A stretch of DNA of 64,000 nt from Jaltomata sinuosa (GCA_003996215.1 QJPP01001557.1:1-64000); one strand, 5' to 3'. Positions 41,918 through 53,830 are shown, numbered from the stretch's first letter. Program-made: numbers and translations. The notes: generated by a model not told the origin, from the sequence alone.

Positions 41918-43310
41918 TACAATTAACTAAATATTTTTAAAAACGTACAAAATCTATGTTCAAATTCATGTCAGAAGTTTAATGTGTTGGCCCTTCTACA
42001 TCAAATCTTGCCACATAGAGAATGTGAAAGGGAAGTTAATTCATTGAATTTGTGAAGATTCACAAGTGAAAAAGATCACAAATACACAATTTACTTCAAT
42101 GTGCTAAAATAGATATTTTAAGAATCAAAATAAAAACTTATCAATATTTAAGGGTCTTTAAGGCTAACGTTTCTATTTATAGTTATCCCCATTTGGCAAT
42201 CACATCGAGGAAAAATGGATGACATGACAGGTAAAAATAATTAAGCAAGATACCAAACCGATAAGTTGTCTCTTACCGTAGTTGCACCTCGATTTGTCAA
42301 ACATCATTTGCTTCCGGATTTTTCATCACTTGGAAATAATCGACATTCAAGGTACTGTTTTTTCTGAATTCTGCCGTATCCACGTAGTGACTTTAGAATG
42401 CAACAAATTCTTAAGGGGAGAATAGTTCAGAAATATTTTACTTTCTTCGTTCTGATTTAAGTGACTTAGTACTGAGCGCAAAATTTAAAATAAGAAAAAA
42501 AACTTACAAACGGAGAAAAATTATATAATAATTTATATTATTTTTACTAAGTGATGTCCATCGACCATTGGTTATGTGAAGTTAATAAAAATTAAAAGTC
42601 TAAAAGTCACCAACAGTGTCTCTTAGTGAATATGAATATTTATATTTTTCAATATATTGAGAGACGTTTGTCAGTATCTTAAATAAAAGTAAATTAATAC
42701 CAAAAACTTACAAATGGAGTCTCTCGCTATATTGATAAATTTCGAGTTGAAAATTATACATTTTCTCGAGAGACTTTGCCGGTTACTCTCCCGGTATTTC
42801 TATCACTATTTTGATAAGTAGTGTCTATGTTTTAGTGCACCACCTGCCAATCATAAAATTTCAATAGATCATTTAATAGAAACAACAACATAGCCACTAA
42901 TAGCACCAAACATCACATATTATACTCATTCTAAAAAAGCAAGACTTTAAAATAATTCAAACATTAAAAATTAACCTATTAAAAATCATACAATTAATCT
43001 AATCAAACTTCAAGATCATCAAAACAAATATCAAAAGAATCCCACTAAATTTCAAATTATTTCAAAACAAATTAATCCACAAGTAAAATGACCATTGACA
43101 CCTAATACTCCTCAGTCCTTACCATCTACTCTATCCTCTACATTCTCTCCATCCTTCCCATTACAATAATCGGGGTTTTAGGGAAGAGAATAGGGTAATC
43201 TGATCAAGATATTCACTTGAATTCTAAGTCTTTGATGTCATCTAATTAACTATCCATCTAGTGGCTCAAGCATGATCTTAAGTGGTTACTCATCTATCCT
43301 TTTTGCTTTA
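41918..43310. other. AT-rich intergenic, no gene seen
   Basis: Near 42450 TTCTTCGTTCTGATTTAAGTG looks like a diverged MITE-type end, but no matching right end was found. 42540-42800 contains AGTGATGTCCATCGACCATTGG and GTGTCTCTTAGTG phrases of unknown origin. No ORF of interest. Confidence 0.5.
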
Positions 43311-43312
43311 CT

Positions 43313-43540
43313 ACTAAAAAATGTTAAAAACCAACCTCCAGAAATCGACCTCAAAAGAACTCGAAAAAAATTGATCTCGGGAGATTGGTAATGGAGTATA
43401 TATTTATAAATTAGTTTTTAATGAATTATTGGTGTGAAAAATGAAAAAAAAAACTGATCTCAGAAGGCCAATTAATAAATTCGCGAAAAATTATTACAAC
43501 AACGAGCTATTGAGGTCTCTGATTATTAACAAAAATTAGC
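43313..43540. mobile_element. CACTA-type left end, relic
   Basis: TTACTACTAAAAAATGTTAAAAA starts at about 43316 and corresponds to CACTACTAAAAA with the first bases changed. It is followed by CCAACCTCCAGAAATCGACC and, to 43540, further GACCTC/GAGATTGG-type blocks, the degenerate subterminal palindromes of a family related to elements A and B. No right end in the following sequence. Confidence 0.5.
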
Positions 43541-43544
43541 GTAA

Positions 43545-43990
43545 TCGTTTCACACCCTGTGTCTGGATGAGATAGACCAGAGTCTGATGACACTTAATAT
43601 ATCAATAGGACCCGATGAGGGACAAGACAAGTGATATAAATAGATGATACAACTGATAAAGTTGTATATACACAAATGAGGGCAATTGGCCAAACAAGTA
43701 CAAGTGACATCATATACATATAACCACAGTGTCTAAGAAGCCTATCCTGAATATATAACTTTTACAAGTGCCAAATAGTCAAAACAGGCCCCCAACATAC
43801 TCATACTTGCAACATATGCACAATCATAAAGGGAGTACCAGACATCTCCTAGCCCCAAATAGAGATGGAACTCATTAAGTGTGTAGCTGAACAAACAAGT
43901 GCCTAATGAGGAGTTCTACCAACCTGTGCATCAGATCTTGTATTTATGTAAATGCAGTACCCCCCGTCCATAGGAACGTAAGTACATATT
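43545..43990. repeat. Ty3-type LTR fragment, copy 2 (right of the methylesterase gene)
   Basis: 43735-43985 matches 34989-35250 in the same orientation. Upstream to 43545 the copy is longer (phrases GATGAGATAGACCAGAGTCTGATGAC and AAGTACAAGTGACATCATATA are not found near 34989, where the Harbinger end takes their place). No primer-binding site adjoins it. Confidence 0.75.
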
Positions 43991-44087
43991 AAACACTTAC
44001 GCACATGTAGCAAAACAAAATAATGAGGAAACAAGTAAGGATTCTCAAGTGAAGGGATAATAAGTATGAGTAAGTGAAGAAAATGAA

Positions 44088-44601
44088 AAAACAGAAAGCA
44101 AAATAGAATGCTAAACAACAAAACAGTAAGCAAAAATAATATGTAGAAAAATTCAGAAAAAGATGAAGAATTTAAATCGAGCCCACTGTATTCACGGTGT
44201 GTCCTTAAGGAAATTATTCCCCTCTATGTACCTGAGGTGTTGGAATATATCCTTTCAGGATAGAATGATTTACTCACTGGAATAACGGTACCTCAAACGT
44301 ATGTGACAACGAACTCACTCGACAGCAGTAAATCACACAAGAATTTATAAAGTGCAAGAAGAAAAAGAGTAGAAGATCAGAAAATTCGTAAAAAAAATCC
44401 GAGGGATCAAAGGGTATTTATAGCCAACAAAGTGTTGCTTCACAAAGTGAAGCAATGGTTCAAAAAGCATGCAACTCTTCAGAAGAGATGCACTAGTTCG
44501 GAAAGGTCACAATGGTTTAGAAAAATGCAACTCTTCGACTGAAAAGTTACACCCTTTCACCCTTCATTTCTCTTTTATTTCTTTTTTCATGGAACCCAAC
44601 A
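44088..44601 (-). repeat. Copia 3' LTR
   Basis: Matches 49319-49828. The outer/inner border at 44601 ends AACCCAACA (minus strand TGTTGGGTT) and is followed by the polypurine tract. The left border is approximate: similarity starts at about 44088. U3 contains direct repeats of CAATGGTTxA and ATGCAACTCTTC and a TATA box at 44415-44422. Confidence 0.85.
44415..44422 (-). promoter_or_regulatory. TATA box of copia 3' LTR
   Basis: Minus strand TATAAATA within GGCTATAAATACCC, conserved in both LTR copies (also 49647-49654). Confidence 0.7.
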
Positions 44602-44602
44602 A

Positions 44603-44620
44603 TCCCCCACATGAAAGGGG
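44603..44620 (-). other. Copia polypurine tract
   Basis: Minus strand CCCCTTTCATGTGGGGGA directly before the LTR start TGTTGGG; the GTGGGGGA run is the plus-strand primer. Confidence 0.8.
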
Positions 44621-45161
44621 AATGACCATAAGATAAAGAAATTCACGGACAAGTATGTAATTTATAAAAAAAGATTAATTACATCTGGATAAGTAGGTTT
44701 TCCTTTGAACTTTTCACAGTGAACATATATCGGATGCACTCGATCAATCGGTAGATATGATATCTTTTAACTTTCGAACTTTATTGTACACCTAGACAAT
44801 ACAAGTTACACAACTAACCCTTAACCGTTTATGGTTCTCACAGTTGTATTCATTTCATCCATGAACGCCGCCTGGTTTCATGAGTGCATAGAGAATTGAC
44901 CTTTACTATCATTCTCCTTGAAGCGACTTACACTTCACACTCACATAGGTGATTTCTAAACGTTTAATCCTATAGATAATCTGTTTGGTCATATCATGCC
45001 AAACTGAGACAACCATTAAGAAGCTTTAAACATTAAGCTTTATCCTTATTTCTGAACATTGTTTTCATCACGATAATGGGTTGAGTTATTTGACAATGTT
45101 GAATCGTCAGTCATAACTTTATTTGATCTCTTTGAACCTAGCTCTTGGGATCTACAATATG

Positions 45162-46700
45162 CTAGGTAGAGTTACCACCATGATGACTTGTCCTAGGCCT
45201 TACCCCGATTCCCTTTGATGATCTATCAATTGCCTCTCTAGTTAGGCCTTTTGTAAGTGGATCTGACACATTATCTCTTGACTTTACATAGTCAATTGTG
45301 ATAATTTCACTAGACAATAGTTGTCTAACAGTACTATATCTCCTTCGTATGTGATAAGATTTATCATTATACATAGTGCTCCCTGCCCTACCTATTGCTG
45401 CTTGACTATCAAAATGTATGCATATAGGTGCCAAAGGTTTGGTCCAGAATGAAATATCTTTCAAGAAATTTCGGAGCCATTCAGCTTCTTCACCAGCCTT
45501 ATCTAAAGCTATAAATTCAGATTTCATTGTAGAGCGAGCAATGCATGTTTATTTGGATGATTTCCAAGACACTGCTCCTCCACCAAGGGTAAATACATAT
45601 TCACTTGTGAATTTAACTTCAGATGATCCGGTGGTCAAATTAGCATCACTATATCCCTCAATTACTGCGGGATATTTGTTATAGTGCAAGGCATAGTCTT
45701 GAGTATATTTTAAAAATCCCAAAACTCGTTTCATTGCCATCCAATGAGTTTGATTGGGATTACTTGTGAACCGACTCAACTTATCAATAGCACATGTTAT
45801 ATCTGGTCGTGTACAATTCATAATATACATTAAACTTTCCAACACTAGAGCATAATCCAATTATGAATCACTTTCACCTTCATTCTTTTGAAATGCAAAG
45901 CTTACATCAATTGGTGTCCTTGCAATATATAAATTCAAATACTTGAATTTCTCAAGTACTCTTTCAATATAATGAGACTGTGACAATGCTAGACCCTATG
46001 AAGTTTTGTGAATTCTAATCCCTAAGATTAAATCAACAACTCCTAAGTTCTTCATATTAAATTTGCTAGCCAGCAAACGCTTAGTAACATTTATGTCAGA
46101 AATGTCTCTACTCATGATCAACATGTCATCAACATATAAGCAAACAATGACTTGATGATTCAGAGCATTTTTAATGTAAACACATTTATCACACTCATTG
46201 AACTTAAATCCATTTACCAACATTGTTTGGTCAAATTTTGCATGCCATTATTTGGGTGCTTGTTTTAGTTTATAAAGTGACTTAACAAATTTGCACACTT
46301 TTCTTTATTTACCAGGAACTATAAAGCCCTCAGGTTGTTCCATGTAAATGTTTTTCTCCAATTCTCCATTTTAGAAAGCTGTTTTTACATCCATTTGATG
46401 GATTTCAAGATCATATACTGCCGCCAATGCTATTAACACTCGAATGGATATTATTTTTATTACCGGCGAGTATGTGTCAAAAATAATTAAGGCCTTCCTT
46501 TTGCCTGTAACCTTTAATAACAAGTCTTGCCTTATATTTGTCTATAGTTCCATCATCTTTTATTTTCCTTTTAAAGATCCATTTTGAACCTAAGAGTTTA
46601 TTTCCAGGAGGAAGATCAACCAACTCTCAAGTATGATTGTACAAAAATTAATTAATCTCACTATTGACTGCCTCTTAAAAAATGATGATTCTGCAGAAGA
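45162..46700 (-). pseudogene. Copia pol: reverse transcriptase and RNase H
   Basis: Read right to left: LENKPQTFMDVMSS (about 46735), WELVDLPPGNKLLGSKWIF-like and YKARLVIKGY in broken frames, MDVKTAF, NIYMEQPEGFIVPGK, VCKFVKSLYKLKQAP, then the open piece 46223-45996 with QVIVCLYVDDMLIMS (YVDD active site), 45860-45549 with YIMNCTRPDITCAID and WMAMKRVLGFLKYT, and 45527-45162 with RNase H residues (MKSEFIALDKAGEEAEWLRN, HFDSQAAI, SYHIRRRYSTVRQLL, DYVKSRDNVSDPLTK). At least three frameshifts or stops, so inactive. Confidence 0.92.
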
Positions 46701-46765
46701 CATGACATCCATAAATGTTTGAGGCTTATTTTCTAGTAAAATATTAGAACTATTTCAGAAGGTAA

Positions 46766-47065
46766 CGATGAAGTTTTTATATTCTTCAAATCGCTAAACC
46801 TATTGAACTTTAATATTCTGACGAGGTTTTTATATTCTCCAAATCAGAATAATCATTCAAACAGAGTGTTCAGTGAATTGATGAAGTTTTTATATTCTTC
46901 GAACCGAATGTACAAACTGATTTACTCGGTGAAGTTTTTATATTCTTCGAACCGATCTTTATTCAAACTTATTTCTATTTAATGATGAAGTTTTTATATT
47001 CTTCGAATCGCTAACCGAATGAACTCTAAGTTCTGACGAAGTTTTTATATTCTTCAAATAAAAAA
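46766..47065. repeat. ~60-bp tandem array between copia integrase and RT
   Basis: TGAAGTTTTTATATTCTTCGAA recurs six times (with CGAGG/CAAAT variants) at spacings of about 45-65 bp between 46766 and 47065, with spacer phrases such as CGCTAACCGAATGAACTCTAAG in two of the units. Confidence 0.88.
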
Positions 47066-47439
47066 AAAGATTCAAATGGAGTAGAAAACTATAAGGTTTT
47101 AATCTCTAGAAATTAAATACAGATAAGATTTTTATGTCAATATTGCAAATCACACTTTAAAATAAAATAGAATACATGGTAGATTGATGACTATACTTAA
47201 AGTATATCATTATATCAATACTTGTGGATGATTGACCTCAGTTGTGGCCACAACCTTTTGTTAACATATTTTTTAATCATTCCATCTTTTGTAAGTCTAC
47301 TTCTTCAATATCCAACTAATAGCGTATTCACTGATGTGAAAATTTAAGCTATTACCGATTTTATCAATCATCAATTGGTTCTTCGATTTATAGACCAATG
47401 AACTTATATGTTCAATGAACCATCATATCTTTTCAAAAG

Positions 47440-47700
47440 ATTGACTTTCAATAAACACATTTTATAATAAAATTGTCACAATCTTTCAAGTGACATCTAT
47501 TCACTTTTACGTTTTCAAAGGACTGTCTTTCAACAGACACGTCTTATCATGAAACATCACAACCTTTCAAGTGATATTCATTCACTTTTACTTTTAATAA
47601 AATATCTTGTCTTTTCAAAGGTTTTTTTTCAACAGACACATTTTATAATGAAGAATCACAACAATTCAAGTGACATCCTTCATGAAATTAAAGACCATGA
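47440..47700. repeat. ~85-95-bp tandem array in copia interior
   Basis: CTTTTCAAAGG-ACTGxCTTTCAACAGACACxT-TTATxATGAAxxATCACAAC-xTTCAAGTGACAT occurs three times from 47440 to 47690; a fourth, distant, partial copy (CTTATGAAAAATTAACAAC..TTCAAGTGACACC) lies at 48262-48310. Confidence 0.8.
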
Positions 47701-47869
47701 CCTTTAATTAAAAGACATATGATCAATCATCAATTGATTAATTCAATCAACTAGTCTTTATTAAGACGAAACTAGTTACGCAAATTTTTTACTAACTAGC
47801 ATATCAATATCCACCAAAGACATCTATCATGGAGTTGACATAATACACTAATGTCAATAAACCAGCATT

Positions 47870-48030
47870 TTCTGATTCTATTAAAAATCAATAGCCTTTG
47901 TTGTTGGTGGCATATTCTATAAAAGCATAATCAATTATTTCCAATCTTATTTTACCTTCTTGGGTTTAGAAACTTATACTTTAACCAAACACACCCCACA
48001 TTTTAAAGTAATTCAAATTATGCTTTCTTT
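47870..48030 (-). pseudogene. Copia integrase C-terminal relic
   Basis: Minus strand reads LNYFKMWGVFG, SKPKKVKIRLEIIDYAFIEYATNN and KGY, the conserved block after the integrase core of copia elements (usual form LxYFKVWGC..KVGPKxxDCxFIGYxxxSKAY). One stop is inside. It shows integrase was once present to the right of RT on the minus strand. Confidence 0.78.
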
Positions 48031-49318
48031 CTTTCCATTATCATATGGAATAGATTGTGTTTTCTATGAGGAACGTGAATGAGTCTTCGACTAGCCATTA
48101 GGATGACTTTCCCCTACAAGTTCTGTGGTACATCAGAACTTATCAATAAACACTAATCATTATTAATGATTAATTGATCGTCATTTTTATCGATCAACAA
48201 AGGTGGGTAGCCTTTCGTCAATATTCATGTCTATATAAATAATTATATTTTAATAGATGCATCTTCTTATGAAAAATTAACAACAGTTCAAGTGACACCC
48301 TTTCATGAAATAACATAACTCTTTTGAACAAGTATAAGTTCAAATATCAATTTGGTAGTTTATAAACTAGTCAAATGCTAGTTAAAAACTCAATGACCAC
48401 CAAATCAAATATCCTCCAAGAATTTTATGAGTTTAATATAATACAAGAATGTCATTAGATCTTATATCTTATTTTTTTTAAATTAAATTAGATACTAAGT
48501 CTAATATTAATTTTATCATAAGCTAAGAACCCCCACATTCCAAATATTATTTTTATATATTGAGATATAATTATAGCATGACATTGCACATTCCAAACGC
48601 CACCAAACCTTCTAGTACACGATCACATTAGCCTTTTCAAAGCGGCATCAAGTAATTTTAGAGGAATAGAGTAATAATTTTTTTTTTTCAAAATTACAAA
48701 GAAGCTATTCACTGAAATAATTTATACATCTCATATGTATATCAATGCTCATAGGATTCCATTCCTTACTATAAGTGAGGGGATTATTATAATACCTATT
48801 ATATCCCAATATCAAAGACCCCTTTTCGTGTAAATCTGAGTCATTGATTCACTGGTGATTCACTTGTTACAAGGACATTAAAAAGAAAATTAATATAAGC
48901 ACTTCTACAAATAAACATAGAAAATTCTATTTTTGAGATTCAACAAGAATCCCATCACGAGAGTGCTATATCCAAAACTCCTGCAAATCCATTAATAGCT
49001 AAGATCTTTTATGTAAATAATTACTTCTCTATTCACACCGAACATACCCATGGTCAATTGGTAAAATCAAATTTTCACTAGCAAAGAATTTGACTATGGC
49101 ACTAGAAATGTTAGAAGAAATTTTCATATTCCAAAAGCGTTGGAAGATGAGGAACCTTCTTGGTCTTATAAATAAACTACCAGGCAGGCTACTACAAAGA
49201 AAATCAGCATCTACCAAAAAACATCTCATGTGACAAAATATTTCACTTTCTCGTAATACAATACAAAAATATAAAACTGTTAATAATTTCCTTAAGATTG
49301 TTATCCAATTTGTATTCA

Positions 49319-49828
49319 AACAATAAAAAAATAGAAGGCAAAATAGTATGCTAAACAATAAAACAGTAAGCAAAAATAATTTGCAGAAAAAAATAAAGTA
49401 TTTAAATCGAGCCCACTGTATTCACAGTGTGTCCTTAAGGAAATTATTCCCCTATATGTACCCGAGGTGTTGAAATATATCCTCCCAGGAAAGAATGATT
49501 TACTCACCAGAGTAGTGGTACCTCAAGCGCCGGTGACAGCAAACTCACTCGACAACAGTACACCACACAAGAATTTTATGAAGTGCAAGAAAAAAAAAGA
49601 GTAGAAGATCAAAAAATTCGTAAGGAAAATCTGAGGGATCAAAGGGTATTTATAGCCAACAAAGTGTTGCTTCACAAAGAGAAGCAATGGTTCAGAAAGG
49701 ATGCAACTCTTCAGAAGAGATGCACTGGTTTAGAAAGGTCACAATGGTTTAGAAAGATGCAACTCTTCAACAGTTACACCATTTCACCCTTCATTTCCCT
49801 TTCATTTCTTTTTACATAGAACCCAACA
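49319..49828 (-). repeat. Copia 5' LTR
   Basis: Same sequence as 44088-44601, ends AACCCAACA at 49828. The primer-binding site expected just left of 49319 (GCTCTGATACCA) is not present, so the inner junction has decayed or been deleted. TATA box at 49647-49654. U3 direct repeats are kept. Confidence 0.85.
49647..49654 (-). promoter_or_regulatory. TATA box of copia 5' LTR
   Basis: Minus strand TATAAATA in GGCTATAAATACCC, identical to the 3' LTR copy. Confidence 0.7.
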
Positions 49829-50088
49829 TATCATATTTACTGTCTGAAACTATAAACCATAATATAACATTATAAGCACGTCATCCAGATGTCTTTAGAT
49901 TGTTTATTAGCATGTGAACAACTGATCGTTAATACATGTGGATAACATTGACTTATTTCATTTCAAATGATCAAATGATATGCCTCAAGGTTATTATTTG
50001 GCACATAAATATCATATGTTATATTTTTACAAGTGAAAACCATTTACAAGATATCCGATCTCGTAAGTCTTGTAGCACATAAAAATAT
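49829..50088. other. Short AT-rich interval
   Basis: No feature seen; follows the copia LTR and precedes the plus-strand retroelement remains. ATATC follows the LTR as a possible target duplication, with no matching partner near 44087. Confidence 0.4.
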
Positions 50089-50790
50089 GCCTCTAGAAGG
50101 AACAGGCTATTGAGGCCAAGTTGACTCGATTGAAGCTGCAGATTTCAGACATGATTAGAGCAGCTATGGGTCCTCTCAACACTACTTTGAGCAGCATTCA
50201 GTACATGTAGCAGGATAATTTTAAGGTATGACTAGCCTCGATGATAGAGTGTTAAATTAGAGGATGGGGTGAAGGAGATCTTTCAGCCATTCAGGCTGAC
50301 ATCATTGCTTTGAGGACTTACATGGACAAGTTAAAATCATAGATATTAATTTTCTGTTTCTTGATCTAGCTGTAGAGGTTGCCCATACAGAGCCCACTAT
50401 GCACTATACCCAACCTATCATACTAGTTGTCCCATATGCGACATAGGTTGGGTATGAGTTTGATAAGACGAATGAGGAGGAGGTGGCAAGGGAGAAGGAG
50501 AAAACTAACACAAAGCTGCTTCAGAGTGGCTATGATTCACTATAGGATTTAGATGATGCACTCATGTAGTCCAATTTGAAGTTGTCCTATAGGGATACCT
50601 CGATGATAAGGTGTAGCAGAGATATTCCCAAGTCAGTGGGATAGAGGAGCCAGATTCCATGATTTCTAGCACTCCTAGGATAGAGGGTAAGACTGCCACA
50701 TCACCACCTCCATTCGAGCCAGGAGCTGATGCCTCGATTAAGGCTACTCCGGGTGGCCAGAATTAGGATCACTCTTAGAGTAATACAGGG
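50089..50790 (+). pseudogene. Retroelement-associated coiled-coil ORF relic
   Basis: Plus-strand pieces with many stops: IEAKLTRLKLQISDMIRAAMGPLNT, then IQADIIALRTYMDKLKS, then TNEEEVAREKEKT and YRDTSMI. The pattern (short coiled coil, acidic hinge with repeated Glu, then DTSM) resembles C-terminal parts of the putative plant transposon protein ORFs found inside Solanaceae LTR elements. It is followed, 1.6 kb later, by a polypurine-like tract and an LTR. Exact family not recognised. Confidence 0.45.
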
Positions 50791-51699
50791 GGACCCTCAC
50801 CTTTGTTTTGATTTTTGTTCTTGTTGATGCATTGACAACAAAGCATAAGTTTAGTTGGGGGTCGGAATTAAAGTCATTTTTTCGAAAGCTTTAGTTATGT
50901 CTTTATTTTTCTTTAGTATTTGTGATTCTGTTTGTGATAGTATAACTTCTTATTTTGTTAGATTTCCCTTGTATTTCTTCACCTAGGTCCTTTTTCAAGG
51001 GTGTATTTTGAGTAACCATGACCTAATGATAGAGTGCTTCGACTTCATTAGTACTTTTGTGTAAATTCTTGCATGAATAACTTATTTCATCCGATTAATG
51101 GACACCCTCTCTCAAATGTGCTAATTTTTAAATTTTTGATTGCCAATATAATTGAATGATCATTTTTGTGAAAGCATACCTCTTTTCTTGACTTTTAATT
51201 ACTAGTTGTGAATCGTGCGATGATTGCTTTATGCCTAACTGACGGATTGAAATGTAATTGTTTGTGTAGTTTGGTGCCATGAGTAGTGAGTTTTGATTTT
51301 GATCTTGTATTGTGTAGGCATTCAGATCTTGCTTTATTGCTGTTATTTTGGGAAATGTGAATTAGAAGACAATCTTAGGTCTTGAATAGAGAGTAACCCT
51401 TCATAAAAAAAAACCTTGTCTACTTACCCGGGAGTTGAGTGATCCAAGTTTACCCATTTGAGCCTTATAATATTTTTCATTGAACTACCACATTATAAGT
51501 CATATTCTTTTTTGGAAAAAAAAATTCCCTTCTTTTGAACAAATCCCTCCGTGAAAACACTTATGTGAGGCCAAAAGCGAAGTTGGGGGTGAGATAGTCG
51601 ATTGATAAAAGAAGAAATTGTAAAGTGGAAGCAATGAGAAATAGGAGTTAATGACTTTCTTCCCTAGTGTATTTCTTTAATAATTTCCCTCCTTAGAGT

Positions 51700-51734
<35 letters not shown>

Positions 51735-52395
51735 TAGTGTGTTTTTTTCTTTGAGGGAAGGAAGGATAATTGAGCAGCTTATAAAGAAAGAAATATGACT
51801 CCTTACATAAAAGAAAGTTGGAAAAATGGTTGAACAATAAATGAAGACATTGAATAACCTCATGTAGTGCTTCGAGAGGGTGTAGTCACTTAAACCTAAA
51901 TGAATAACTTACCTTACCCTTTCCTTCCTATACATGCCTACAAAGTCCTTTGAGATCCTCAATCAAGCATCCCTCGAATTGTGGTAGTGGAAGATACGGG
52001 AAACCCTATGACATGGCATTTACAATACTTGATCTTCTTTGAGAGTGTGAGCGATAGTTTTGATCGTCCCTGGTTGCTCATTTAATAGTTTGATGAGTGA
52101 AGGGATATTCTTTGATGAGAGAGAACTAAATTACATCTAACTAGCTCATAGGAAATCCCTAAATGGCATATTGGAGCATGCTCATAATCTAGTAGAAGAC
52201 ATTCATCAATCGAGGTTTGTTGTTCGTGAGTTAATTGTTTGGTAGTTGATGCATATATGATTAGCTAGGAGTTGAGGGAAATTATTGATTTCAAAAGTTG
52301 CATGTTTGTAAGCTCACAAGAAGTACCAATTTTAGTCATTGTAGCTTTATTGTGTGATTTAGTTTCTTGAGGACAAGCAAAAGCTTAAGTTGAGG
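50791..52395 (+). other. 3' non-coding region of the same retroelement
   Basis: No ORF. Contains phrases characteristic of the region before the 3' LTR of large plant Ty3 elements: AGTTGGGGGTCGG at 50853, AAGCGAAGTTGGGGGTGAG at 51575, and GAGGACAAGCAAAAGCTTAAG then TTGAGGGTG at 52370-52397. An (AT)n tract lies at 51703-51733. Confidence 0.55.
51703..51733. repeat. (AT)n microsatellite
   Basis: About 30 bases of uninterrupted alternating A and T. Confidence 0.95.
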
Positions 52396-53830
52396 GTGTT
52401 GATTAACCATGGGTTTACGGTTCATTTGACACCATTGGCATAGATTATTATGTTGTCAATGCATTTAGGTAAGTGTTTTTACGTATGTTTATTTGTTTTC
52501 AGGTGATGAAACCAAGAGATCACAAAAGGAGCAAAAAGATGACAAAAAGGAGCAAAAACAGTAAAAAAGGGACCTAAGTCCAATCGTAAACTGGTGTGCA
52601 ATCCGCATATGGAGCCAACTTACTGCACTCAAGTTTAGAATGAGCAACTAAATTTTTCTTAAGTGTTGTCCCCTGAAGCCCAAGTGTGGGTCACACTCCT
52701 AAAGTGCGGTCTTGCAGATGACCGCACATAAGTCTAGACAAATCAGTCATTTATTACCCAAGTGCGGACCACACTCTCAAAGTGCAGCATCAATCAAGGT
52801 CTCACCATGGGACCTGAAATATGAAAATTCAAGAACTAAAGACCTGACGTGCAGACTCAAGGTGCAAAATGCATACCGCACTCCTGAAGTGTAGTCTCAC
52901 AAGAGGATCATAATGGCATTTTGAAATTTTTAAAGTTCAATTTTGTGGGCCTTTAAAAGGTATTTCTGAATTTTTAAGCAAGATATTTTTACTTTCAGTG
53001 AATACTCCTTTCATCTTGAAGAGAGTGAACCAAGATTGAGTATTGATTTAGTTGGATAGCACTGTTTAGTAAAATTTTCCTTGGAATTCATTAATGCCAG
53101 ACCATAACACATACAATTTAGGTATAACTTTTGTTTCCACAATTATGGTTGGCTAAAATTCTTTCTAGGTGTGTGTGATGATGGTTGGTGCAGTTTAGTT
53201 GGGTATATGTGAATTATTTTTAGATTTGATTATTATTCATGGGTCTAATGAATTCTTCATATTTTCACTAAATAATTAAATATTACAAATATGGATTGAA
53301 CTCTTTAATTCATTTCTTGCTTGAGAAATAAGATAAAAATTGGTTAAGAGTTCATTGGCAAGAACTTGGAGAATTTTCCTTAATGTTTATGGCTAGAGAT
53401 AGTATAATCTACTTGAGTATTTGTTGGTTGATTATTTGTGAAATCACCTTGGAGTTTGAGAAAATCCAAGAAAAATATGTTTGTCGGTTGAGAAATTATT
53501 AGCATAATCTAAACCAACACTACCCATAGGGTAATCAATCAAAAATAGGTCTTAAACCCCTATTGCAATTTCTAATCCTATCTAAACACATCCCTAGGAT
53601 TCCATATTATTATTACAAATCTCACTTGAATTAGTTGTGATCAAATTATAAGATAAATTTTACTTTTCATGCACCTCCCTTTGTTGTTACCATGAATTCA
53701 AATATTTAGTAATCCTTACATTAATTGGGTCAAATCCTTAATTCTATTCTCTGTTGATCGACTTTGACTCTTAGTTTGGTAAATATATATAGCGACGATT
53801 GTGTACACCTCTCTTAAGTGAGATGTGGAT
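52396..53830 (+). repeat. LTR-like repeat at the end of the plus-strand retroelement remains
   Basis: TGTTGATTAACCATGG follows the purine tract TTGAGGG; the far end, ATCGACTTTGACTCTTAGTTTGGTAA near 53757 and GCGACGATTGTGTACACCTC near 53790, is typical of the last part of plant LTRs ending in ACCGT..ACAC. There is no second copy in the window. The right border is uncertain. Confidence 0.5.

Larger units (their letters stand above)
44088..49828 (-). mobile_element. Ty1/copia LTR retrotransposon, decayed
   Basis: Two direct repeats of ~510 bp bound it. On the minus strand the inner order is (from 49318) unrecognised sequence, an integrase-end relic (48030-47880), a tandem array, RT (46700-45900), RNase H (45860-45160), then a polypurine tract next to the 3' LTR. 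RNase H after RT and integrase before RT is Ty1/copia order. Gag and the primer-binding site are not identifiable. LTRs differ at roughly 12-13 percent of positions by eye, so insertion is old. Confidence 0.88.

Noticed and set aside
43903..49507. Similar small hydrophobic frames at 43903-44133 and 49029-49507
   Set aside because: They overlap the two copia LTR borders and match each other because the LTRs match; no start or motif of a gene.
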